From contig CALNAL010000339.1 of NCBI GenBank assembly GCA_937874445.1, positions 1 to 5,403 of the forward strand: 5,403 nucleotides of DNA, in the 5' to 3' direction. Each line of letters starts with the position of its first letter. Position 1 is the stretch's first letter. The stretch is from an uncultured Acetobacteraceae bacterium (GTDB lineage: Bacteria; Pseudomonadota; Alphaproteobacteria; Acetobacterales; Acetobacteraceae). The notes beneath the pieces are model-generated. The model worked only from the letters and a program-made list of their open reading frames with translations, had not been told where the DNA came from and made no database searches. Positions 1-5,173 of this stretch are shown one piece after another. A program made the position numbers and the translations under genes.

Positions 1-240
1 GTGGTGGTGCGCGACCTGTTCGAGGCGCTGCTGGAGGGGGGCGGGATCGACTGGCCGCGCCTGCTGCGCGCCCCCGCCACCGTGGCGGATCATACCGACA
101 TCCTGGCCGCGATGGCGCTGCTGCGCCGGGCCCCGGCGCAGATGGCGCTCGTGCGTGATGCCCGTGGCGCGCTCGTCGGCCTGCTCACCCCCGCCGACCT
201 GCTGGCGGCGATCGCCGGGGAGTTCCCCGCCGCCGCGTAG
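1..240 (+). CDS. CBS-domain protein, C-terminal fragment (5' end outside window)
   Basis: The frame is open from the first base and ends at TAG 238-240, giving 79 codons. The GTG at base 1 is most likely an internal Val, so the gene is cut by the window edge. The visible part is one CBS unit: a linker and helix (VRDLFEALLEG, near residues 3-13), a strand/helix with TVADHTDILAAMALLRR (about 27-43), then MALVRDARGALVGLLTPADLL (about 48-68) and AIAGEFP before the end. The pattern MALV-D--G-LVGL-T--DLL-AI-GE resembles the second CBS repeat of the DUF21/CorC (UPF0053, 'hemolysin-like') and TerC-CBS membrane proteins, where CBS pairs bind adenine nucleotides. The C-terminal CorC_HlyC domain that often follows is absent, because the protein stops five residues after GEF. 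Which parent family it belongs to cannot be decided from this fragment. Confidence 0.75.
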   Translation: MVVRDLFEALLEGGGIDWPRLLRAPATVADHTDILAAMALLRRAPAQMALVRDARGALVGLLTPADLLAAIAGEFPAAA

Positions 241-253
241 GCATCGGGCGGGC

Positions 254-312
254 CTAGAGCGTTTTCCGTTCGCACCGGCTCACGAAAAAATGCTCTAGCC
301 CTTTGTTTTTTT
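254..312 (+). terminator. Intergenic palindrome plus T-run, probable terminator of the CBS gene; possible dispersed repeat
   Basis: The element starts 13 bases after the CBS stop codon. CTAGAGC (254-260) pairs perfectly with GCTCTAG (292-298), and the stem continues inward through G/T-rich against A-rich sequence (261-265 with 287-291) for about 12 bp including one G-U pair. It is followed by CCCTTTG and seven Ts (306-312), so a plus-strand transcript would carry a hairpin and a U-run. Palindromes beginning CTAGAGC(A/G)TTTT with a central CACCGG-like segment are, from general knowledge, common between genes in many alphaproteobacteria. This copy may be one of them serving as a terminator. The arms are imperfect beyond the 12 bp. 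Confidence 0.5.
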
Positions 313-332
313 GAGAAGATTCACGCGGCCTG

Positions 333-350
333 GCGATCCCGCCGGATCGC
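333..350. other. Short perfect hairpin downstream of the MupG-like gene
   Basis: GCGATCC (333-339) and GGATCGC (344-350) form a 7-bp perfect stem with a 4-base loop. It lies 9 bases beyond the stop codon of the minus-strand gene, where a 3' hairpin would be expected. No U-run follows it on the minus strand, so intrinsic termination is doubtful; it could instead stabilise the transcript 3' end or be chance in GC-rich DNA. Confidence 0.25.
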
Positions 351-358
351 GATCTGCT

Positions 359-1435
359 CTAGGTCGCCTCGACCAGACGGAATTTCCGCCCCGGGCCGAT
401 CAGCTCCAGCAGGAAGATCTCTTCGGGGATCACGCGGGCCACCACGTTGACCCGCGCGTCGGCCGGCAGGTCCTGCTGCTGGATCTGCAGGTTTCCCGCG
501 TAGCGGCGGTAGAGGGGGTTGTCGATGGTGACGCTGCCGCGCGGCCGGGGCTGGCCTCCGGCCGCGGGTATCTCCGCCGTCCCGTCCGTCACCGCGGCCG
601 CCCGGATGGCGCCGGCCGGGGGATCGGTGCGGTTGGTGTGCGCGGCGAACAGGAGGGCGCGCTCCGCCCTCTCCAGCGGCCGGGAGAGAGTCACCTGGAG
701 TTCGATGCAGTCTTCCTGGAGGGCGCCGATCGCGGCGATCTCCGCCGGGTCCGCCAACGGGTCGCCGACGAGGACGTGATCCACCTCGCCGCCCCAGATC
801 AGCTCCTTGGCCGCCTGCAGGGCGTTCCAGTGCCGGTGCGCCTCCAGCGGGGGGAGCCCGGCCTGCAACGGGCCGCGCGGGGTGCGGCGGGCGGGCACGA
901 AGGCACCGACCGGAATGCCATGGCGCCGGAACGCCCGCGAACGCTGTGCGAACAGCGCGTGCGACAGGCCGCTCTCGGGGCGGGGATAGTAGTTGTGGCA
1001 GGCCTCGACGGCGCCGGCGGCGACGCCGGCGGCGAGCAGCCGCTCCAGGGCGGCCTCGTCGATCGTGCTGGCGTTGAGCACGACCGGCAGGTCGCCGTGG
1101 CGCGCCCACGCCGCGATCTCGTCCTCGGAGAAGCCGAAATCCAGCCGCACGGCCGCCACGCCGAGCCGGCGCAGCGCCGCGAGGTCGCCCCGGGCGGCGC
1201 CCAGGGCGGGGAAGGCCCGCGGGGAGATGTCGGCGGTGACCGCCAGGCCGAGGGCGGCGGCCTGCCCGACCATCCGGCGGAATTCCGCGAGAAGCTGCCC
1301 GCCGTCGGCCTCGGGGATGTGCAGCGAGGTGAACAGGCGCGAGAAGCCTGCCCGCCGGGCCAGTTCGAGATAGGCCAGAGCGGCCTCGGCGGGGCACCCC
1401 AGCCCCGGATAGAGCGAGATGCCTCTGCCGACCAT
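359..1435 (-). CDS. MupG/DUF871-family TIM-barrel protein (6-phospho-N-acetylmuramidase-like)
   Basis: 358 residues from ATG (1433-1435) to TAG. The family hallmarks appear in order. GISLYPG (5-11) opens the first barrel strand, followed by AYLELARRAGFSRLFTSLHIPE (21-42), VTADISP (66-72), VRLDFGF (96-102), LNAST (120-124), CHNYYPRPESGLS (146-158), VGAFVPA (176-182), RGPLQAGLPPLEAHR (187-201) and VDHVLVGDP (218-226). A C-terminal beta-rich, cyclophilin-like domain (about 240-358) contains IDNPLYRRYAGNLQI. The length matches full-length family members. The characterised Staphylococcus aureus member MupG hydrolyses MurNAc-6-phosphate-GlcNAc in the cytoplasm during peptidoglycan recycling, acting after PTS import. 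No PTS, MurQ or NagA gene is visible here, so the substrate in this organism is uncertain. There is no signal peptide or membrane segment, so it should be cytoplasmic. It lies 52 nt downstream of typA on the same strand, and its GGGAGGGG ribosome-binding site (1441-1448, minus strand) sits 5 nt from the ATG inside a hairpin arm. Confidence 0.85.
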   Translation of the reverse strand: MVGRGISLYPGLGCPAEAALAYLELARRAGFSRLFTSLHIPEADGGQLLAEFRRMVGQAAALGLAVTADISPRAFPALGAARGDLAALRRLGVAAVRLDFGFSEDEIAAWARHGDLPVVLNASTIDEAALERLLAAGVAAGAVEACHNYYPRPESGLSHALFAQRSRAFRRHGIPVGAFVPARRTPRGPLQAGLPPLEAHRHWNALQAAKELIWGGEVDHVLVGDPLADPAEIAAIGALQEDCIELQVTLSRPLERAERALLFAAHTNRTDPPAGAIRAAAVTDGTAEIPAAGGQPRPRGSVTIDNPLYRRYAGNLQIQQQDLPADARVNVVARVIPEEIFLLELIGPGRKFRLVEAT

Positions 1436-1440
1436 GAAAA

Positions 1441-1476
1441 CCCCTCCCGCCAGAAAACTGGAGCGCGGGGGAGGGG
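1441..1476 (-). promoter_or_regulatory. Hairpin overlapping the ribosome-binding site between typA and the MupG-like gene
   Basis: On the minus-strand RNA the 5' arm CCCCTCCC (complement of 1469-1476) pairs perfectly over 8 bp with GGGAGGGG (complement of 1441-1448). Inside it is a second perfect 4-bp stem, CCAG/CTGG (1450-1453 with 1458-1461), closed by a UUUU loop. The outer 3' arm is the only purine-rich Shine-Dalgarno candidate for the ATG at 1435. It is followed directly by UUUUC and the start codon, so the structure could act as a weak terminator for typA, as an RBS-occluding switch, or as both. The pairing is read directly from the sequence; the regulatory role is inference. Confidence 0.5.
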
Positions 1477-1487
1477 CCCCAAGGCTC

Positions 1488-3323
1488 CTACTTCGCCGTC
1501 GCTTCGTCCTCGATGCGACGTTCGTAGCGCTTGCGCTCGTGGGAATCGAGATAGCGCTTGCGCAGGCGGATGGCCGCGGGGGTCACTTCCACCAGCTCGT
1601 CGTCGTTGATGTAGGCGATGGCCTGTTCGAGGCTCATGCGGCGCGCCGGGGTGAGGATCAGCGCGTCATCCTTGCCGGCGGCGCGGATGTTGGTGAGCTT
1701 CTTTTCCTTGATCGGGTTGACCTCGATGTCGTTCTCGCGCGAGTGCTCGCCGATCACCATGCCCACGTACACGTCGTCGCCGGGATCGACGAACAGCGCC
1801 CCGCGCTCCTGCAGGAAGAACAGGGCGTACTGCACCGCCTTGCCGTTCTCGGTGGAGATCAGGCTGCCGGAGCGGCGCCCTTCGATGGCGCCCTTCCAGG
1901 GGCCGTAGCCCTCGAAGCTGCGGTTCATGATCCCGGTGCCGCGGGTGTCGGTGAGGAACTCGTTATGGTAGCCGATCAGCCCGCGCGAGGGCATGAGGAA
2001 GGTCAGGCGGGTCTTGTTGCCGCCGGAGGGGCGCATGTCCTGCAGCTCGCCCTTCCGCAGGCTCATCTTCTCGACGACGATGCCGGTGTAGGGCTCGTCG
2101 ACGTCGATGATGACCTCCTCGATCGGCTCCTCGCGCTCGCCGGTCTCGGGGTTCTTGCGCGTCAGCACGCGGGGGCGGCCGATGGTCAGCTCGAAGCCCT
2201 CGCGGCGCATCGTCTCGATCAGCACGCCGAGCTGAAGCTCGCCGCGGCCGGACACCTCGAAGGCCTCGGTCTCGTTGGAGTCGGCCACGCGGATGGCCAC
2301 GTTGCCCTCGGCCTCCCGGTAGAGGCGGTCGCGGATCTGGCGGGAGGTGACCTTCTTGCCGGCGCGCCCGGCGAGCGGGCCGTCGTTGATGCGGAAGGTC
2401 ATCGCCAGGGTGGGCGGATCGACCGGGATGGCGTGCAGCGGCGTGGTGACTTCCGGCGAGGCGAGGGTGTCGGGGATGGTGGCCTCGGTGAGGCCGGCCA
2501 CGGCGACGATGTCACCGGCATCGGCCTCGTCCACCGGCACGCGGTCGAGGCCGCGGAAGGACAGCAGCTTGGTCAGCCGCCCGCTCTCGACGATCGAGCC
2601 GTCCTCGCGCAGCACGTGCACGGGCATGTTCACCTTGGCGCGGCCCTGCTCGACGCGGCCGGTCAGCACGCGGCCGAGGTAGCTGTCGTAGTCGAGGATC
2701 GAGGCGACCATGGCGAAGGGCGCGTCGGCGTCGAGGTGGGGGGCCGGCACGTGCTTGAGGATGAGGTCGAACATCGGCGTCAGGTCTTTCCGTTCCTCGG
2801 AAAGCTCGTTGACCGCCCAGCCGTTGCGCCCGGAGGCGTAGAGCATGGGGAAGTCGAGCTGCTCGTCGGTGGCGCCGAGGGCCGCGAAAAGATCGAAGAC
2901 CTCCTCGTGCACCTCGTCGGGGCGGGCGTCCTGGCGGTCGATCTTGTTGATCACCACGATCGGCTTGAGCCCGCGCATCAACGCCTTGTGAACGACGAAC
3001 TTGGTCTGCGGCAGCACGCCTTCGGCGGCGTCCACCAGCACCAGCGCGCCGTCCACCATGCCGAGGATGCGCTCCACCTCGCCGCCGAAGTCGGCGTGGC
3101 CTGGGGTGTCGACGATGTTGATGCGGGTGCCGTTCCACACCACCGAGGTGCACTTGGCGAGGATGGTGATGCCGCGCTCACGCTCGAGGTCGTTGCTGTC
3201 GAGAGCGCGTTCGGCCACCTGCTGGTGCTCGCGGAAGGTGCCGGACTGCTTGAGCAGTTGATCGACCAGTGTCGTCTTGCCGTGATCGACATGGGCGATG
3301 ATTGCGATGTTGCGCAGGTCCAT
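1488..3323 (-). CDS. typA: Translational GTPase TypA/BipA
   Basis: 611 residues, within the usual 600-615 of the family. TypA/BipA is an EF-G-like GTPase that binds the 70S ribosome and assists 50S assembly, notably at low temperature or under stress. GTP-binding motifs are intact: AHVDHGKT (10-17), ERGITI (49-54), DTPGH (72-76), NKID (126-129) and YASG (162-165). Domain II and EF-G-like domains III and V follow. The BipA-specific C-terminal region is complete, with TRGTGIMNRSFEGYGPWKG (460-478), FVDPGDDVYVGMVIGEH (about 517-533), NPIKEKKLTNIRAAGKDD (536-553) and a basic tail RLRKRYLDSHERKRYERR. The ATG at 3321-3323 was chosen because MDLRNIAIIAHVDHGK is the canonical N-terminus and GAAGG (3330-3334) lies 6 nt upstream. 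An in-frame TTG at 3363-3365 would add 14 unconserved residues. The gene has a long structured leader, and the MupG-like gene follows 52 nt downstream. Confidence 0.97.
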   Translation of the reverse strand: MDLRNIAIIAHVDHGKTTLVDQLLKQSGTFREHQQVAERALDSNDLERERGITILAKCTSVVWNGTRINIVDTPGHADFGGEVERILGMVDGALVLVDAAEGVLPQTKFVVHKALMRGLKPIVVINKIDRQDARPDEVHEEVFDLFAALGATDEQLDFPMLYASGRNGWAVNELSEERKDLTPMFDLILKHVPAPHLDADAPFAMVASILDYDSYLGRVLTGRVEQGRAKVNMPVHVLREDGSIVESGRLTKLLSFRGLDRVPVDEADAGDIVAVAGLTEATIPDTLASPEVTTPLHAIPVDPPTLAMTFRINDGPLAGRAGKKVTSRQIRDRLYREAEGNVAIRVADSNETEAFEVSGRGELQLGVLIETMRREGFELTIGRPRVLTRKNPETGEREEPIEEVIIDVDEPYTGIVVEKMSLRKGELQDMRPSGGNKTRLTFLMPSRGLIGYHNEFLTDTRGTGIMNRSFEGYGPWKGAIEGRRSGSLISTENGKAVQYALFFLQERGALFVDPGDDVYVGMVIGEHSRENDIEVNPIKEKKLTNIRAAGKDDALILTPARRMSLEQAIAYINDDELVEVTPAAIRLRKRYLDSHERKRYERRIEDEATAK

Positions 3324-3641
3324 GGGGCGCCTTCGGAAGGAGGGTTGGGGTGTGTCGTGCAGCAAGGGCCGTCCGCCGACCCTTCCGCTTCTTGCTGGCG
3401 GGAAGGTCGGGGGACGGCCCGTATGCTGTGGCGTTCACATAGGCCGCCCGGATGGCGATTGCGAGCGGCGTTTCGGCAGGGCAGGGGTCCGGTGACGCGC
3501 CGGCTGGTGTCCGCGCCGGGTCTCGTGTCCGTGATTCCACGGCCCTGGAGCCTGCGAAATCAGGACACTCTCTTTTTATTTTCAGGGACCAGCTGATCCG
3601 CTCCGTCCACTGCCGACGCGGCGAACTTCGCGGGCAGGACA
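3324..3641 (-). other. 318-base gap: long typA leader / pilin 3' region without a supported gene
   Basis: No open frame here has recognisable protein character; a frame running through it on the minus strand (3642-3178) continues out of frame into typA and looks like a shadow. The gap holds a weak typA Shine-Dalgarno GAAGG (3330-3334), a large hairpin (3366-3420), a small hairpin CCGTG-ATTC-CACGG (3529-3542), an A-rich tract on the minus strand (complement of 3571-3582), and repeated GTGTCC/GGACAC words. I found no convincing sigma-70 pair. TATGTG (minus strand, complement of 3436-3441) is a weak -10 candidate with a poor -35. Confidence 0.5.
3366..3420 (-). promoter_or_regulatory. Large stem-loop in the typA leader
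   Basis: Bases 3366-3388 pair with 3398-3420 across 23 positions with two mismatches (3375/3411 and 3382/3404) and one G-U pair (3384/3402), closing a 9-base loop (3389-3397). The outer nine base pairs, GGGCCGTCC against GGACGGCCC, are perfect. The base of the stem lies 42 nt upstream of the typA ATG. Neither strand has a T-run after the stem, so it does not look like an intrinsic terminator. A 5'-leader RNA structure controlling or stabilising typA mRNA is the most natural reading, but a REP-like repeat or a protein-binding DNA palindrome is also possible. Confidence 0.55.
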
Positions 3642-3643
3642 CT
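3561..3643. repeat. Short direct repeat CAGGACACT (two copies)
   Basis: The 9-mer CAGGACACT occurs at 3561-3569 and 3635-3643; the second copy overlaps the pilin stop codon. Its GGACAC core appears in the opposite orientation (GTGTCC) at 3507-3512 and 3525-3530, so four copies of a hexamer lie within 136 bases between the pilin gene and typA. No known binding site is recognised. Confidence 0.3.
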
Positions 3644-3824
3644 AGAGCAGCTGGGAGACGCCGGTTATCACCGAGGTGTAGAGGCTTTGCATGTGGTCGG
3701 CGTAGATGCCGACGGCGACGGTAATGGCGAGGAAGATTCCGCCGGCGATGATCCCATACTCGAGCGCGGTGGTGCCACGGCGATCGCGGCGCAGGGCGGT
3801 GGTCAGCGTGCGCAGAGCGGGCAT
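3642..3824 (-). CDS. Flp family type IVb pilin (prepilin)
   Basis: 60 residues from ATG (3822-3824) to TAG. A short basic leader, MPALRTLTTALRRDRRG (1-17), ends in Gly17, followed by TTALEYG (18-24) and a hydrophobic stretch IIAGGIFLAITVAVGIYA (about 25-42). This is the Flp/TadA-system prepilin layout: a prepilin peptidase (TadV/CpaA type) would cut after Gly17, leaving a 43-residue pilin with the conserved Glu22-Tyr23 at mature positions 5 and 6. Flp pilins assemble into adhesive tight-adherence pili at the inner membrane and cell surface. The ATG was preferred over an upstream in-frame GTG (3849-3851) because GGAGGG sits 5 nt upstream and the leader then has family length. No tad/cpa secretion gene is visible nearby, so it appears to be a stand-alone pilin gene, 317 nt upstream of typA and 217 nt downstream of the kinase. 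Confidence 0.9.
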   Translation of the reverse strand: MPALRTLTTALRRDRRGTTALEYGIIAGGIFLAITVAVGIYADHMQSLYTSVITGVSQLL

Positions 3825-3829
3825 CTTTT

Positions 3830-3835
3830 CCCTCC
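3830..3835 (-). promoter_or_regulatory. Ribosome-binding site of the pilin gene
   Basis: GGAGGG on the minus strand lies 5 nt (AAAAG) before the ATG at 3824. It is the strongest Shine-Dalgarno in the window and decides the start against the upstream GTG at 3851. Confidence 0.75.
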
Positions 3836-3915
3836 AGGCCGTGGAAAGCACGACTTCCGGGTCGTCATGATAGCGATCCCGACAGAGCCCGGCGCAACCC
3901 GGTGGGACCAGCTCG

Positions 3916-3960
3916 GTAACAAAGCCAAATAGTGTTACTGAAATATTTATGCAAGTTCAA
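3916..3960 (-). promoter_or_regulatory. AT-rich island with dyad: candidate promoter/operator of the pilin gene
   Basis: This is one of the few AT-rich stretches in the window and lies 92-136 nt upstream of the pilin ATG. On the minus strand TTGAAC (complement of 3955-3960) and TAACAC (complement of 3932-3937) are 17 nt apart, a weak sigma-70-like pair (4/6 and 3/6 matches to consensus). A perfect inverted repeat GTAACA-N11-TGTTAC (3916-3921 and 3933-3938) overlaps the -10 candidate, an arrangement expected of a dimeric repressor site. Both the promoter and the operator role are inferred. Confidence 0.35.
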
Positions 3961-3977
3961 CGGCGAGAGGCACCCCG

Positions 3978-3990
3978 CCGGCGCCGCCGG
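3978..3990 (-). other. GC-rich dyad downstream of the kinase gene
   Basis: CCGGC (3978-3982) and GCCGG (3986-3990) form a 5-bp perfect stem with a 3-base loop, about 50 nt past the kinase stop codon. No U-run follows on the minus strand. It might help end the kinase transcript, but in such GC-rich sequence the signal is weak. Confidence 0.2.
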
Positions 3991-4041
3991 AATTGATCCC
4001 CCGGAGCGCCGTCCCCCGATCGGCGGGGCGTGCCCGCGTCC

Positions 4042-5052
4042 TTACGATTCCCGGGCGGGCAGGGCGGCGAGCGCGCCGGACAGGTCGCGCTGCGGGCGCG
4101 CGCCGAAATGGCTGATGACCTCGGCGGCGGCGAGTCCCCCCAGCCGGGCGCAGGCCTCCAGCGGCCGGCCGGCGGCATAGGCGGCCAGGAAGCCCGCGGC
4201 ATAGGCGTCGCCGGCGCCGGTGGTGTCCACCACGGAGGCGGGCTCGGCGGCGATGGCGTGGCGTTCGCCGCGGCCCAGCACCAGGCTGCCGGCCTCGCCG
4301 CGGGTGAGCACGGCGAGTTCCACGTCGTCCTGCACCGCCGCGGCGGCGTCCTCGATGCGCTCGCGCCGCGCCAGGGCGCAGATCTCGGCCTCGTTGGCGA
4401 AGAGGATGTCCACATGTCCGGCCACCAGCTCGCGGAATTCCGCGAAGTGGCGATCGACGCAGAAGGAATCGGAGAGCGAGAGGGCCACCTTGCGTCCGGC
4501 GGCGTGGGCGGCGGCGGCGGCCTTGCGGAAGGCCTCCTGCGCGGCCGGCGGGTCGAAGAGGTAGCCCTCCAGGTAAGTCACGGCGGAATCGGCGACCAGG
4601 CCCTCGTCCACCGCATCGGGGCCGAAGGCCGCGCAGGCGCCGAGGAAGGTGTTCATGGTGCGCTGCCCGTCGGGGGTGACGGCGATCAGGCAGCGCGCGG
4701 TCGGGGCGCCGGTCGCGAGCGGCGGAGTGGGGTAGTGCACGCCGGCGGCGGTGATGTCGCTGCGGAAGGCCACTCCCAGCGCGTCGGCGGCGACCCGGCC
4801 GAGAAAGGCCACCTTCGCTCCCAGCGCGGCCGCCACGGCGCAGGTATTGGCCGCTGAGCCGCCGGAGGTCTGCACGCCCTGGGGCAGGGCGGCGGTGATC
4901 TCCTCGGCGCGGGGGGCGTCGATCAGCGCCATGCTGCCCTTCTGCATGGCGTGGCGGGCGAGGAAGGCCTCGCTGACCGGTGCCTGCACATCGACGATGG
5001 CGTTGCCGATGCCGATGAGGTCGAAGCGGGGCTTGCCGGCGGGCGCGGTCAT
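4042..5052 (-). CDS. Adenosine kinase, PfkB/ribokinase family
   Basis: 336 residues, about the length of alphaproteobacterial adenosine kinases. It would phosphorylate adenosine with ATP to give AMP in cytoplasmic purine salvage. Landmarks are IGIGNAIVDV (13-22), where the Asp lies in the substrate pocket in this family; KGSMALID (38-45); the first PfkB signature SGGSAANT (63-70) followed by ALGAKVAFLGRV; the conserved central segment GQRTMNTFLGA; SLSDSFCVDRH; DILFANEAEI; and the second PfkB signature DTTGAGDAYAAGF (276-288) with the anion hole GAG and catalytic base Asp282. The tail AAAEVISHFGARP is typical of this subgroup. The ATG at 5050-5052 was chosen because GGAG lies 8 nt upstream and the N-terminus fits the family; an in-frame GTG at 5116-5118 would add 22 unconserved residues. 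It stands alone on its strand and diverges from the EI24-like gene. Substrate is assigned by sequence resemblance, so related sugar or nucleoside kinase activity is the alternative. Confidence 0.9.
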   Translation of the reverse strand: MTAPAGKPRFDLIGIGNAIVDVQAPVSEAFLARHAMQKGSMALIDAPRAEEITAALPQGVQTSGGSAANTCAVAAALGAKVAFLGRVAADALGVAFRSDITAAGVHYPTPPLATGAPTARCLIAVTPDGQRTMNTFLGACAAFGPDAVDEGLVADSAVTYLEGYLFDPPAAQEAFRKAAAAAHAAGRKVALSLSDSFCVDRHFAEFRELVAGHVDILFANEAEICALARRERIEDAAAAVQDDVELAVLTRGEAGSLVLGRGERHAIAAEPASVVDTTGAGDAYAAGFLAAYAAGRPLEACARLGGLAAAEVISHFGARPQRDLSGALAALPARES

Positions 5053-5058
5053 GGGCTG

Positions 5059-5064
5059 ATCTCC
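5059..5064 (-). promoter_or_regulatory. Ribosome-binding site of the adenosine kinase gene
   Basis: GGAGAT on the minus strand, with its GGAG 8 nt before the ATG at 5052, supports that start over the upstream GTG at 5118. I saw no convincing promoter in the 121-base divergent spacer (5053-5173). Confidence 0.6.
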
Positions 5065-5173
5065 AAAGGGGGGGGCGGCCAAAGAGGGATGGCAAAAGGG
5101 CCGCTGTCCGGCTAGCACCGCTCCGGCGGCGCGGCAACCGGAGCCGTGCCTTCTAGAAAGAAAGAATCAACAG

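Noticed and set aside
311..1609. 432-codon plus-strand frame over the MupG-like gene
   Set aside because: Arg/Gly-rich composition without domains, antisense to a clearly conserved protein and running into the typA 3' end. It is a GC-driven shadow.
3545..3584. Possible plus-strand terminator (CCTG/CAGG stem then a T-rich tract at 3571-3584)
   Set aside because: The stem is only 4 bp, it is separated from the T-tract, and no plus-strand gene ends nearby.
1419..3596. 725-codon open frame on the plus strand antisense to typA
   Set aside because: It mirrors typA codon for codon in high-GC sequence, has low-complexity Ala/Gly/Val/Asp/His-rich composition and no family resemblance, and spans the typA leader hairpin. 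TypA in the other strand is unmistakable.
3178..3642. 154-codon minus-strand frame starting over the pilin stop codon
   Set aside because: It starts with GTG, has no recognisable sequence, and overlaps the typA N-terminus in another frame.
4030..4857. 275-codon plus-strand frame antisense to the adenosine kinase
   Set aside because: Gly/Ala-rich shadow of a kinase whose PfkB signatures are intact on the other strand.
5053..5173. Bidirectional promoter between the kinase and the EI24-like gene
   Set aside because: I looked for -35/-10 pairs on both strands; only poor matches with wrong spacing were present, so no site is claimed.
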